Assembly (NCBI GenBank): GCA_005879675.1
Contig: VBJE01000197.1
Span: 1-8,334, forward strand
Source of the DNA: Chloroflexota bacterium
GTDB taxonomy: Bacteria > Chloroflexota > Dormibacteria > Dormibacterales > Dormibacteraceae
DNA length: 8,334 nt
Direction of reading: 5' to 3'
In this document: positions 1-6,994 of the stretch, piece by piece
Layout of the letters: each line of letters opens with the position of its first letter
Position numbering within the stretch: the stretch's first letter is position 1
Made by a program: the position numbers and the translations under genes
Notes under the pieces: model-generated
The model's database searches: none
What the model was told of the DNA's origin: nothing
Seen by the model: only the letters and a program-made list of their open reading frames with translations

Positions 1-1438
1 GCCAGATCTCCAGAAGCGGCACCCGGCCGGTCTCATCCTGAGCGGCGGGCCCTCCAGCGTCTATGACGCCGGTGCGCCCCAGGTGGACCCCGACGCGCTG
101 CGCGCGGGTGTCCCGGTGCTGGGCATCTGCTACGGCATGCAGCTGATCGCCCACCACCTCGGCGGCAAGGTCGACCCCGGGTTCGCGCGCGAGTACGGCC
201 CGGCCCTGCTGTCGGTGCGCGAGCCTGACGCCTTGACCTCCGGCATATTCAGGGGGCTGCAGGGTGAGCTGCCTGTGTGGATGAGCCATGGCGACCACGT
301 CAGCGAGATGCCGCCGGGCTTTCAGCTCCTCGCCACGAGCGGCAATTCGCCCTTCGCGGCGTTCACCGACGGCAAGGGCATCTACGGCATCCAGTTCCAC
401 CCCGAGGTGGTGCACACGCCGAGCGGGCGCGAGGTCCTGCGCAACTTCCTGTTCGGCGTCTGCCACTGCAAGCCGTCGTGGACGGCGGGCTCGTTCATCG
501 CCGAGGCCACGGACAGCATCCGCGCGCAGGTCGGCGACGGCCGCGTGATATGCGCGCTCTCGGGAGGTGTCGACTCGGCGGTGGCCGCGACTCTCGTCCA
601 TCGCGCTGTCGGCGACCAGCTCACCTGCGTTTTCGTCAACAACGGCCTGCTGCGCAAGGAGGAGCCCGAGCGCGTGCTCGACGTCATGCACGGCAACCTC
701 GACGTGGACATCCGCTACGTCGACGCGACCGACCGTTTTCTCGGGGCGCTGCGCGGCGTCATCGACCCCGAGCAAAAGCGGCGGATCGTCGGCCGCGAGT
801 TCATCGCCGTCTTCGAGACCGAGGCGGCGAGCCTCGGCCACATCGACTTCCTCGCCCAGGGGACTCTCTACCCCGACGTCATCGAGTCCACGGCGCCCGA
901 CGTCGCGGCGACGGCTTCGAAGATCAAGACGCACCACAACGTCGGCGGCCTGCCGCCGGGCTTGCGCTTCTCGCTGATCGAGCCGCTTCGCTACCTGTTC
1001 AAGGACGAGGTCCGAAAGGTAGGCCTTCAGCTCGGCATGCCCGAGGAGATGGTGTACCGCCAGCCGTTCCCCGGCCCCGGGCTTTCGATCCGCTGTCTCG
1101 GCGAGGTGACAGCCGAGCGGCTCGAGATCCTTCGCAACGCGGACTGGGTGGTGGTGGACGAGATCAAGCGCAACGGCCTGTACCGCCAGGTGTGGCAGTC
1201 GTTCGCGGTGCTGACGCCTTTGGAGACGGTCGGGGTGATGGGCGACTACCGGACCTACGCAAACGTGGTCGCCGTGCGTGTGGTGACGAGTGAGGACGCG
1301 ATGACCGCGGACTGGGCCCGCGTGCCTTACGAGGTGCTGGCGCGGATCAGCAACCGGATCGTCAACGAGGTCAAAGGCGTCAACCGGGTCGTGTTCGACA
1401 TCACATCGAAGCCGCCCGGCACGATCGAGTGGGAGTAG
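1..1438 (+). CDS. guaA: GMP synthase (glutamine-hydrolysing), 5'-truncated by window edge
   Basis: GuaA converts XMP to GMP using ATP and ammonia taken from glutamine; it is a cytosolic enzyme at the last step of guanylate synthesis. The first full codon is at 2, and the reading begins inside the class I glutamine amidotransferase domain with the LILSGGPSSVYD motif, so the GTG at 83 is internal, not the start. By comparison with E. coli GuaA, roughly 43 residues are missing. The nucleophile is Cys43 of the visible part (GICYG, 128-130), with catalytic His133 and Glu135 in FHPEV. The PP-loop SGGVDS (560-577) opens the ATP pyrophosphatase domain, followed by KTHHNVGGLP, and the dimerisation domain carries RQPFPGPGLSIR and ends in the family's typical KPPGTIEWE. 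Everything visible looks intact. purD follows 25 nt downstream on the same strand, so it is probably cotranscribed. Confidence 0.97.
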   Translation, partial: PDLQKRHPAGLILSGGPSSVYDAGAPQVDPDALRAGVPVLGICYGMQLIAHHLGGKVDPGFAREYGPALLSVREPDALTSGIFRGLQGELPVWMSHGDHVSEMPPGFQLLATSGNSPFAAFTDGKGIYGIQFHPEVVHTPSGREVLRNFLFGVCHCKPSWTAGSFIAEATDSIRAQVGDGRVICALSGGVDSAVAATLVHRAVGDQLTCVFVNNGLLRKEEPERVLDVMHGNLDVDIRYVDATDRFLGALRGVIDPEQKRRIVGREFIAVFETEAASLGHIDFLAQGTLYPDVIESTAPDVAATASKIKTHHNVGGLPPGLRFSLIEPLRYLFKDEVRKVGLQLGMPEEMVYRQPFPGPGLSIRCLGEVTAERLEILRNADWVVVDEIKRNGLYRQVWQSFAVLTPLETVGVMGDYRTYANVVAVRVVTSEDAMTADWARVPYEVLARISNRIVNEVKGVNRVVFDITSKPPGTIEWE

Positions 1439-1463
1439 CACCGGCAGCGCCGCTGAGCCGCTG

Positions 1464-2735
1464 GTGAAGGTCCTCGTCGTAGGTTCCGGGGCGCGCGAGC
1501 ACTCGCTCGTGTGGAAGTGCGTCCAGTCGGACCTCGTCGAGCGCGTGTACTGCGCGCCCGGCAACGGCGGCACCGGTGGCATGGCGCGCAACATCCCCAT
1601 CGGCGCTTCCGACGTGGTGCGTCTCGTCGACTTCGCCAAACGCGAGAGGCTCGGCCTGGTGGTGCTCGGCCCGGAGGCGGCGGTCGACGCCGGAGTCGGC
1701 GACGCGCTGAGGCATGCGGGATTCAACGTCTTCGGCCCCGACCGCGGCGCGGGCCGGATCGAATCGAGCAAGTCGTTCGCCAAGGAGTTGATGGGGCGCG
1801 CGGGCATCCCCACCGCCGAATTCCAGACCTTCACCGCACCGGGGCCGGCAAAGGCGTGGGCTCGCGAGCGCGATGGCCGCGTGGCCGTGAAGGCGGACGG
1901 CCTGGCTCGCGGCAAGGGCGTGGTCGTCTGCGAGAACGTCGAAGAGGCGGCCAAGGCGATCGACGGGATGCTCGTCGAGGAGCGTTTCGGCCGGAGCGGC
2001 AAGAAGATCGTCGTCGAGCAACGGCTCGAGGGGCCGGAGCTCTCGCTGCTTGCTGTCACCGACGGCATGGAGGTCGTCGCCCTTGCGCCGGCCCGCGACT
2101 ACAAGCGCGCGCACGACGGGGATGAAGGCGCAAACACCGGCGGGATGGGCGCTTACTCGCCTCCCAAAGGCGTGGATGACGCGCTGGTCAAGGAGGTGGT
2201 CGAGCGAGTCATGCGCCCCGCAATCGCCGAGCTAGCGGCCTCCGGCGACGAGTTCCGCGGCGTGCTCTACGCGGGCCTGATGCTCACCGCCGGCGGCATC
2301 CGCACCCTGGAGTTCAACGCGCGGTTCGGCGATCCCGAGGCCCAGGTCGTGCTTCCCCGTCTGCGAAGCGACTTCGTCGCTCTTGCCCTGGCCGCGTCCA
2401 AGGGCACCCTGGCGGCGCATCCCGAGCTGCGCTGGAACGACCAGGCCTGCGTCGGCGTCGTGGTGGCGTCGGGCCATTACCCGGATGAGGCGGCCATGAA
2501 GCTGGGCCACCGGATCCATGGCCTGGCCGAGATGCCGCCGGGGGTGCTCATCTTCCACGCGGGCACGCGATTCGAGCCGGGGACCGGGCTGGTGACCGAC
2601 GGCGGCCGGGTCGTAACCTCGGTCGGGTTGGGTGACAGCGTCGCGCAGGCCCGCCAGACCGCGTTGGCCGGTGCTCGGCAGGTACGATTCGAAGGAGCTT
2701 TCTTCAGGTCGGACATTGCTGAGGAGGCGGTTTAG
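1464..2735 (+). CDS. purD: Phosphoribosylamine-glycine ligase (GAR synthetase)
   Basis: PurD joins phosphoribosylamine to glycine with ATP to give GAR, the second step of de novo purine synthesis. The 423-residue product is close to the usual length (E. coli about 429). The N-terminal Rossmann-like domain starts at once with VLVVGSGAREHSL (residues 3-15), which fixes the GTG start at 1464. GPE (69-71) and ESSKSFAKELM (100-110) precede the ATP-grasp fold. VKADGLARGKGVVV (142-155), GANTGGMGAYSP (222-233) and EFNARFGDPEAQVVLPRL (283-300) are the family's nucleotide and metal-binding signatures. The Ala in GANTGG replaces a usual Pro; this is minor. No convincing Shine-Dalgarno sequence precedes the start, so reinitiation after guaA is possible. 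The stop codon directly abuts the purE start. Confidence 0.97.
   Translation: MKVLVVGSGAREHSLVWKCVQSDLVERVYCAPGNGGTGGMARNIPIGASDVVRLVDFAKRERLGLVVLGPEAAVDAGVGDALRHAGFNVFGPDRGAGRIESSKSFAKELMGRAGIPTAEFQTFTAPGPAKAWARERDGRVAVKADGLARGKGVVVCENVEEAAKAIDGMLVEERFGRSGKKIVVEQRLEGPELSLLAVTDGMEVVALAPARDYKRAHDGDEGANTGGMGAYSPPKGVDDALVKEVVERVMRPAIAELAASGDEFRGVLYAGLMLTAGGIRTLEFNARFGDPEAQVVLPRLRSDFVALALAASKGTLAAHPELRWNDQACVGVVVASGHYPDEAAMKLGHRIHGLAEMPPGVLIFHAGTRFEPGTGLVTDGGRVVTSVGLGDSVAQARQTALAGARQVRFEGAFFRSDIAEEAV
2721..2727 (+). promoter_or_regulatory. Strong ribosome binding site for purE
   Basis: The heptamer GAGGAGG lies inside the last codons of purD, 8 nt before the TTG at 2736. It is the only clear Shine-Dalgarno sequence among the plus-strand gene junctions here, and it supports the unusual TTG as the true purE start. 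Confidence 0.7.
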
Positions 2736-3197
2736 TTGCAGCCAGTCGTCGGCGTCATCCTCGGCTCGAAGTCGGACCTGCCGCTCATGGAGTCCTGCGT
2801 CAAAGTGCTCGAGGACCTGGGTTTGACGCACGAGGTGAAGGTGTGCTCGGCGCATCGCAACCCGCGTGGCGTCATGGAGTGGGCGACGAGTGCGCGCTCT
2901 CGCGGACTGAAGGTGGTGATCGCCGCGGCCGGTGGCGCGGCCCATCTGCCCGGCGTGGTCGCGGCATGGACCGACCTGCCCGTCATCGGCGTGCCCGTCC
3001 CGACCCAGCACCTGGGAGGCGTCGACTCGCTCTATTCGATCGTGCAGATGCCCGCCGGAGTCCCCGTGGCGACCGTGGCCATCGGCGAGGCCGGGGCGAA
3101 GAACGCGGCCTGGCTCGCGGCCCGCATCATCGGCCTGAACGACTCCGACGTCGAGCAGCGCCACGGCGAGAAGCGCGCCGCGCTCGCCACGGCATAG
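2736..3197 (+). CDS. purE: 5-(carboxyamino)imidazole ribonucleotide mutase (class I PurE)
   Basis: PurE interconverts N5-CAIR and CAIR, the carboxylation step of purine synthesis; class I bacterial enzymes normally use N5-CAIR made by PurK. The 153-residue product contains GSKSDLPLME (residues 10-19), CSAHRNP (37-43) with His40 matching the catalytic His45 of E. coli PurE, and AAAGGAAHLPGVVAA (63-77). GVPVPTQHLGGVDSLYSIVQ (85-104) and the C-terminal helix with VATVAIGEAGAKNAAWLAA follow. The TTG start sits directly after the purD stop and is backed by a GAGGAGG ribosome binding site. No purK is in the window, so the N5-CAIR synthetase must be elsewhere or beyond the edge. The last base of the stop codon is the first base of the next gene's GTG. 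Confidence 0.97.
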   Translation: MQPVVGVILGSKSDLPLMESCVKVLEDLGLTHEVKVCSAHRNPRGVMEWATSARSRGLKVVIAAAGGAAHLPGVVAAWTDLPVIGVPVPTQHLGGVDSLYSIVQMPAGVPVATVAIGEAGAKNAAWLAARIIGLNDSDVEQRHGEKRAALATA

Positions 3198-4999
3198 TGG
3201 CCAGGAAGAAGGCGCGCGTCCGGCTCGTCGACACCACTTTTCGGGACGCCCAGCAGTCGCTGCTTGGCGGCTACCTGCGCACGGAGGAGATCGTCCCGAT
3301 CGCGGCGCGGATGGACGCCATCGGCTTCGCGGCCATGGAAGCATTCGGCGGGGCCACGTTCGAGACGCAACTGCGGATCCACCAGGACCCATGGGAATTC
3401 CTGCGCAAGCTCAACAAGGCCACGCCTCACACGCCGATCCAGGCGCTGATACGCGGCCAGAACCTCGTCTCCAAGCGCAACTTCGCCGACGACGTCGTCG
3501 AGCTGTTCGTCAAGCACGCCGCGAAGTGCGGCGTCGACGTGTTTCGCGTCTTCGACCCGCTGAACGATCTCCGCAACATGGAGTCGTCGATCTCCGCGGC
3601 GCTGAAGGCCAAGAAGAAGGTGCAGGGGGCGCTGAGCTATGCGATCTCGCCCGCGCACAACCTCGAGCTGTGGGGCTCGCTGGCCAAGGGCCTGGTCAAC
3701 ATGGGATGCCACGAGATCGTGATCAAGGACACCTCGGGCCTGCTCAGCCCGCAGGCGACATGGGAGCTCGTCACCACGCTGAGGCACGCGGTCAAGGTGC
3801 CGGTCGACGTCCACTCGCACTGCTCGAGCGGCATGGCGCCGATGGCGTACATGGCCGCGGTCGAGGCCGGCGCGGAGGTGCTCGACGTCGCGATCTCGCC
3901 GCTCGCGTGGGGCGCCTCGCAGCCCGCGGCGGAGAGCGTCATCGCCGCGCTCGAGGGCGGCGAGTACGACACGGGCCTCGACCTGGGCGGGATGTGGGAC
4001 GTCCAGCACGAGGTCGAGGAGCTGAAGCGGCGACACATCGAGCACCTGAGCCCGGTCGCCGACCGCATCGACGCCAGCATCCTGCGCTACCACATGCCGG
4101 GATTCATGCTCGAGGAAATCTTTCACGAGCTCGGCGTTCGCAACGCCGGCGACCGTAGAGGCGAGGTCCTCGACGAAGCCAACCGGGTCCGCAAGGACCT
4201 CGGTTATCCGCCGCTGGTGGCGCCGATCCGCCAGCTGATCGCGACCCAGGCTGTCTACAACGTCATCGGCGGCGAGCGCTACGCGACGGTCACGCAGGAG
4301 CTCAAGGACTACCTGCAGGGTCTTTACGGCCGCCCGCCGGTGCCGGCGGACCACGAGCTTCGTCGGCTGGTGCTCGGCCGCGAGGAGCCGATCACGATCC
4401 GCCCCGCCGACCTTCTCGAGCCCCAGGTCGAGACCGCGCGGCAGCAGGTCCGCAAGCTCGGCTTCGAGCCCACCGACGACATCGTGCTCATCCACCTGAT
4501 GTTCCCGAGCCTCGCGCCGGGTTACGCGCGCGGCCCTCAGCCCGAGAAGCAGGATGGGGAAAGGCCAACCGTCCGCACTGCACCTGAGCCGGCCGAAGCT
4601 CCTCGTGCCGAGCCTGCGGAGCCGGTGGCGGTCGCGCCCAGCAGTCAGGCGGCGGAGTTCGACGTCGAGGTGGAGGGCGAAGTCTTCAAGGTCCGCGTCA
4701 GCGGCGCCGGCCTGGCGGTGGTCGCCGGCAACGCCGCCCCGGCCGGGGGTGGTGGGAACGCCGCGCCCGCTCCGCCCAAGGTCACCGAAGGCACCGTGAT
4801 CGCGCCGATGCAGGGCCTGATCGTCAAGGTCCCGGTCAAGCCGGGCGACGAGGTCAAGCTCGGTGACGTGGTCGCGGTGCTCGAGGCGATGAAGATGCAG
4901 AACGACATCGTCACCACCGTCGCCGGTAAGGTCCTGGCGGTGTACGTCAAGGAAGGCCAGGTCGTGACCCCGAACCAGCCGCTGCTCAACATCGGTTGA
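3197..4999 (+). CDS. pycB: Pyruvate carboxylase subunit B-like carboxyltransferase with biotinyl domain (PycB/OadA family)
   Basis: This 600-residue protein belongs to the family that transfers carboxyl groups between biotin and pyruvate/oxaloacetate. An HMGL-like TIM barrel comes first: DTTFRDAQQSLL (12-23), GGATF, RGQN (Arg86), VFRVFDPLND, Lys177 (likely carbamylated, IKDTSGLL), and HSH (His206, His208). Asp17, Lys177 and the two His match the metal site of OadA and transcarboxylase 5S. The conserved PYC/OADA domain follows (RKDLGYPPLV, GGERY, YGRPP, RPADLLEP). Pro/Ala-rich linkers flank a short segment near 488-503, then a biotinyl domain (about 530-600) ends the protein, with EAMKM and biotin acceptor Lys566. 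The GTG at 3197 overlaps the purE stop by 1 nt and places Asp17 at the OadA position. A biotin carboxylase lies next door and no membrane beta/gamma subunits are visible, so a two-subunit pyruvate carboxylase is likelier than a sodium-pumping decarboxylase. Several active-site positions diverge (Gln19, Ala240, MPGF), so the substrate is not certain. Confidence 0.9.
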   Translation: MARKKARVRLVDTTFRDAQQSLLGGYLRTEEIVPIAARMDAIGFAAMEAFGGATFETQLRIHQDPWEFLRKLNKATPHTPIQALIRGQNLVSKRNFADDVVELFVKHAAKCGVDVFRVFDPLNDLRNMESSISAALKAKKKVQGALSYAISPAHNLELWGSLAKGLVNMGCHEIVIKDTSGLLSPQATWELVTTLRHAVKVPVDVHSHCSSGMAPMAYMAAVEAGAEVLDVAISPLAWGASQPAAESVIAALEGGEYDTGLDLGGMWDVQHEVEELKRRHIEHLSPVADRIDASILRYHMPGFMLEEIFHELGVRNAGDRRGEVLDEANRVRKDLGYPPLVAPIRQLIATQAVYNVIGGERYATVTQELKDYLQGLYGRPPVPADHELRRLVLGREEPITIRPADLLEPQVETARQQVRKLGFEPTDDIVLIHLMFPSLAPGYARGPQPEKQDGERPTVRTAPEPAEAPRAEPAEPVAVAPSSQAAEFDVEVEGEVFKVRVSGAGLAVVAGNAAPAGGGGNAAPAPPKVTEGTVIAPMQGLIVKVPVKPGDEVKLGDVVAVLEAMKMQNDIVTTVAGKVLAVYVKEGQVVTPNQPLLNIG

Positions 5000-6413
5000 A
5001 AAAGAAGCTCTTCGACAAAGTCCTGATCGCCAACCGCGGCGAGATCGCGATTCGGGTCATGCGCGCATGCCGCGAGCTCGGGATCGCGACCGCGGCGGTG
5101 TACTCCGACGCCGACCGCTCGGCCATCCACGTCCGCTACGCCGACGAAGCGCACCACATCGGAGGCGCGGCCCCGACCGATTCCTACCTGCAGCTCGAGC
5201 GAATCGTCAAGGTCGCGCGCGACTGCGGCGCGGACGCGATCCACCCCGGTTACGGGTTCCTGGCCGAGAAGGCCGCATTCCCCGAGGCATGCGAGGCGGC
5301 GGGGCGCTCAGCTCCAAGCTTGCCGCGCGGAAGCTGGCGGCCGACCACGGGGTGCCCGTGACGCCTGGCAGCGGGGCGGTCGAGGCTGCGACCGCTCTCG
5401 AAGCCGCGCGCAAGGTCGGCTTTCCCGTGATGCTGAAGCCATCGGGGGGCGGAGGTGGCATCGGCATGAAGGTCGTCGAGTCGGAGAAAGAGCTCGCGGC
5501 CGCGATCGAGAGCACCACCCAGGCCGCGCGGTCGGCGTTCGGCGACGCAACGGTCTACCTCGAGCGCTACGTGCGCCACCCGAGGCACATCGAGATCCAG
5601 GTCGTGTGCGACCGCCACGGGCACGCCGTGCACCTCGGCGAGCGCGAGTGCTCGATCCAGCGCCGGCACCAGAAGATCATGGAGGAGACCCCCTCGCCGG
5701 CCCTCACGCCCGAGCTCCGGGCGGCCATGGGCGAAGCCGCGATCCGGGCCGCCACCGCCGCGGGCTACGTGAACGCCGGCACGGTCGAGTTCATCTTCAG
5801 CGAAGGGGAGTTCTACTTTCTCGAGGTCAACGCCCGGCTGCAGGTGGAGCATCCCATCACCGAGGCGGTGACCGGCATCGACCTGGTGAAGGAGCAGATC
5901 CGGATCGCCGCCGGGCTCGAGTTGAGCTTCACACAGCGGGACGTGGAGTGGAGGGGACACGCGATCGAGATGCGGATCAACGCCGAAGACCCCCTGCGCA
6001 AGTTCATCCCCAACCCCAAGCGCATCTCTCGTTGGGTCGCGCCGGCCGGTCCCGGTGTGCGCGTCGACTCCGGCTTCGGCCCGGGGTCCGACGTGCCGCC
6101 CAACTACGACTCGCTGGTGGCGAAGCTCATCGTCCATGGCAGCGACCGCGCGGACGCGATCGCGCGCGCGAGCCGCGCGTTGCGCGAGTTCGTGGTTGTC
6201 GGCCCCGCGACGACGATCCCGTACCATCGCGCGATCCTCGACAACCCCGACTTCCGCGCGGGAAACCTGAGCACGCGCTTCATCGAAGACCATCCGCAGC
6301 TCATCGAGGTGGCGCGCAAGCTCGCCGACGACCAGTCGCCTTTCGACTACGGACCGGATCCTCGGCACGTCGCCGCGGCCGCCGCCGCCGTCGCGTCGAT
6401 GGTGCGCCGATAG
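4996..6413 (+). pseudogene. pycA: Biotin carboxylase (AccC/PycA type), frame broken by an apparent ~37-nt deletion
   Basis: The intact enzyme would carboxylate biotin with bicarbonate and ATP, and here would supply the upstream carboxyltransferase. The TTG at 4996 overlaps the previous stop (TTGA) and gives MKKKLFDKVLIANRGEIAIR, HVRYADEA and ADAIHPGYGFLAEKAAFPEA in one frame; that reading derails after EACEAAG (to 5304) and stops at 5361. The rest continues in another frame from about 5304 to the TAG at 6411-6413. It holds SSKLAARKLA (Lys matching E. coli K116, 5316-5318), LKPSGGGGGIGM (K159 equivalent, 5436-5438), RRHQKIMEE (K238 equivalent, 5673-5675), EFIF and LEVNARLQVEHP (metal/catalytic Glu, Asn, Arg, 5787-5837), and GVRVDS (R338 equivalent, 6060-6062). 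The junction lacks the 12 or so residues that normally include the FIGPS motif. Both halves are otherwise well conserved, so the lesion is recent or an assembly error. Without it the protein would be about 480 residues. A restart at GTG 5352 would lack the whole N-terminal domain and is unlikely to be active. Confidence 0.88.
5300..5313 (+). other. Deletion/frameshift junction in the biotin carboxylase gene
   Basis: Upstream reading ends sensibly with EAAG at 5302-5304 and downstream reading resumes with ALSSK in the third frame from 5304. Family members have about 12 more residues here (the stretch holding FIGPSPEA). Loss of 36 nt plus one base, 37 nt in total, accounts for both the missing residues and the frame change. 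No direct repeat that would explain slippage is obvious at the join. Confidence 0.75.
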
Positions 6414-6973
6414 CCAGGCTCCGGCATCCGGGCAGTGGGCGGCCGTTTGCCGTCGCCGGCACCACCTGGCGCGGCCGCTCAGGCCTGTTCGAGCTCCGCG
6501 ACGACCTGATCCAGTTTCCAGACGGGGCCCAGGCCCTGTACACGGTGATCACGAACCCTGACTCCGCATTCGTGGTGCCGCACTTCGACAACGGCGACAC
6601 CATGCTCGTCCGCCAGTGGCGGCACGCGTGGAACATCTCGTCATGGGAGGTGCCGGCGGGGACGTCCGACCCGGGCGAGGATCCGCTCGAGTGCGCCCGC
6701 CGCGAGCTTGTCGAAGAAACAGGCCTGGTCGCCGCCCGCTACACGTCGCTGGGCGTCGTCCATGGTGCGGCGATGCTCACGGGGCTGGCGCATCTATACC
6801 TGGCCGAGCAGCTCACGGAGTCGGCCCGCAAGCCGGAGAAGTACGAGCAGGACATGGAAGTCTTGCGCCTGCCGTTTAGGGAAGCTCTCGATGCCGCGAT
6901 GGACGGACAGATCGTGCACTCCGGCTCGGTCACCGCGTTGTGCCGCGCCGCGCGCGCCATCAAGCCGTCGTAG
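6410..6973 (+). CDS. Nudix hydrolase, ADP-ribose pyrophosphatase-like; start codon unclear
   Basis: Nudix enzymes hydrolyse nucleoside diphosphates linked to another group; the closest look here is the ADP-ribose/sugar-nucleotide pyrophosphatase group, cytosolic. A complete Nudix box (G-x5-E-x7-RE-LV-EE-TGL) lies at 6659-6727, preceded by the typical strand LVRQWRHAWN and SSWEVPAG. The N-terminal part, WRGRSGLFELRDDLIQFPDG from about 6467, also matches the family layout. The homologous part therefore begins close after the biotin carboxylase stop, yet there is no in-frame ATG, GTG or TTG from there until GTG 6545, which is inside the domain. The coordinate given starts at an ATA overlapping the upstream stop and is only a placeholder; CTG 6485, another rare start or a sequence error are alternatives. 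The exact substrate cannot be read from the sequence. It ends 21 nt before the convergent gene. Confidence 0.85.
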   Translation: MARLRHPGSGRPFAVAGTTWRGRSGLFELRDDLIQFPDGAQALYTVITNPDSAFVVPHFDNGDTMLVRQWRHAWNISSWEVPAGTSDPGEDPLECARRELVEETGLVAARYTSLGVVHGAAMLTGLAHLYLAEQLTESARKPEKYEQDMEVLRLPFREALDAAMDGQIVHSGSVTALCRAARAIKPS

Positions 6974-6976
6974 CCC

Positions 6977-6991
6977 GGAGGTCGAACCTCC
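6977..6991. terminator. Possible bidirectional hairpin between convergent genes
   Basis: GGAGGT and ACCTCC form a perfect 6-bp stem around a CGA loop, placed exactly in the 21-nt gap between the Nudix stop and the stop of the minus-strand gene. There is no clear T-tract on either side, so a classical intrinsic terminator is not shown; position is the main argument. Confidence 0.4.
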
Positions 6992-6994
6992 CCT

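Noticed and set aside
1445..1455. Small palindrome CAGCG-C-CGCTG between guaA and purD as a terminator or operator
   Set aside because: Only 5-bp arms with a one-base loop and no T-tract; expected by chance in such GC-rich DNA.
2843..3196. In-frame N-terminal extension of pycB through purE
   Set aside because: The extension reads purE out of frame as an Arg-rich string; family homology starts right after the GTG at 3197.
2232..3392. Minus-strand open frame across purD and purE
   Set aside because: Antisense shadow of two conserved genes; low-complexity Arg/Gly/Ala composition and no family match.
3032..4495. Long open frame (487 codons) on the minus strand, opposite pycB
   Set aside because: It lies antisense to a clearly conserved gene, has an Arg/Asp/His-rich composition typical of GC-rich codon shadows, and shows no recognisable motif.
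3197..4999. Alpha subunit of a sodium-pumping oxaloacetate decarboxylase
   Set aside because: No membrane beta or gamma subunit gene is nearby, and a biotin carboxylase follows, which decarboxylases do not need. Not fully excluded, since subunits could be elsewhere.
6371..6397. GCC-rich repeat near the end of the biotin carboxylase gene
   Set aside because: It simply encodes an alanine-rich C-terminal stretch; it is not a regulatory or mobile repeat.
5606..6409. In-frame N-terminal extension of the Nudix gene through the biotin carboxylase
   Set aside because: The extension is an Arg/Pro/Gly-rich shadow of conserved biotin carboxylase coding sequence and has no Nudix homology.
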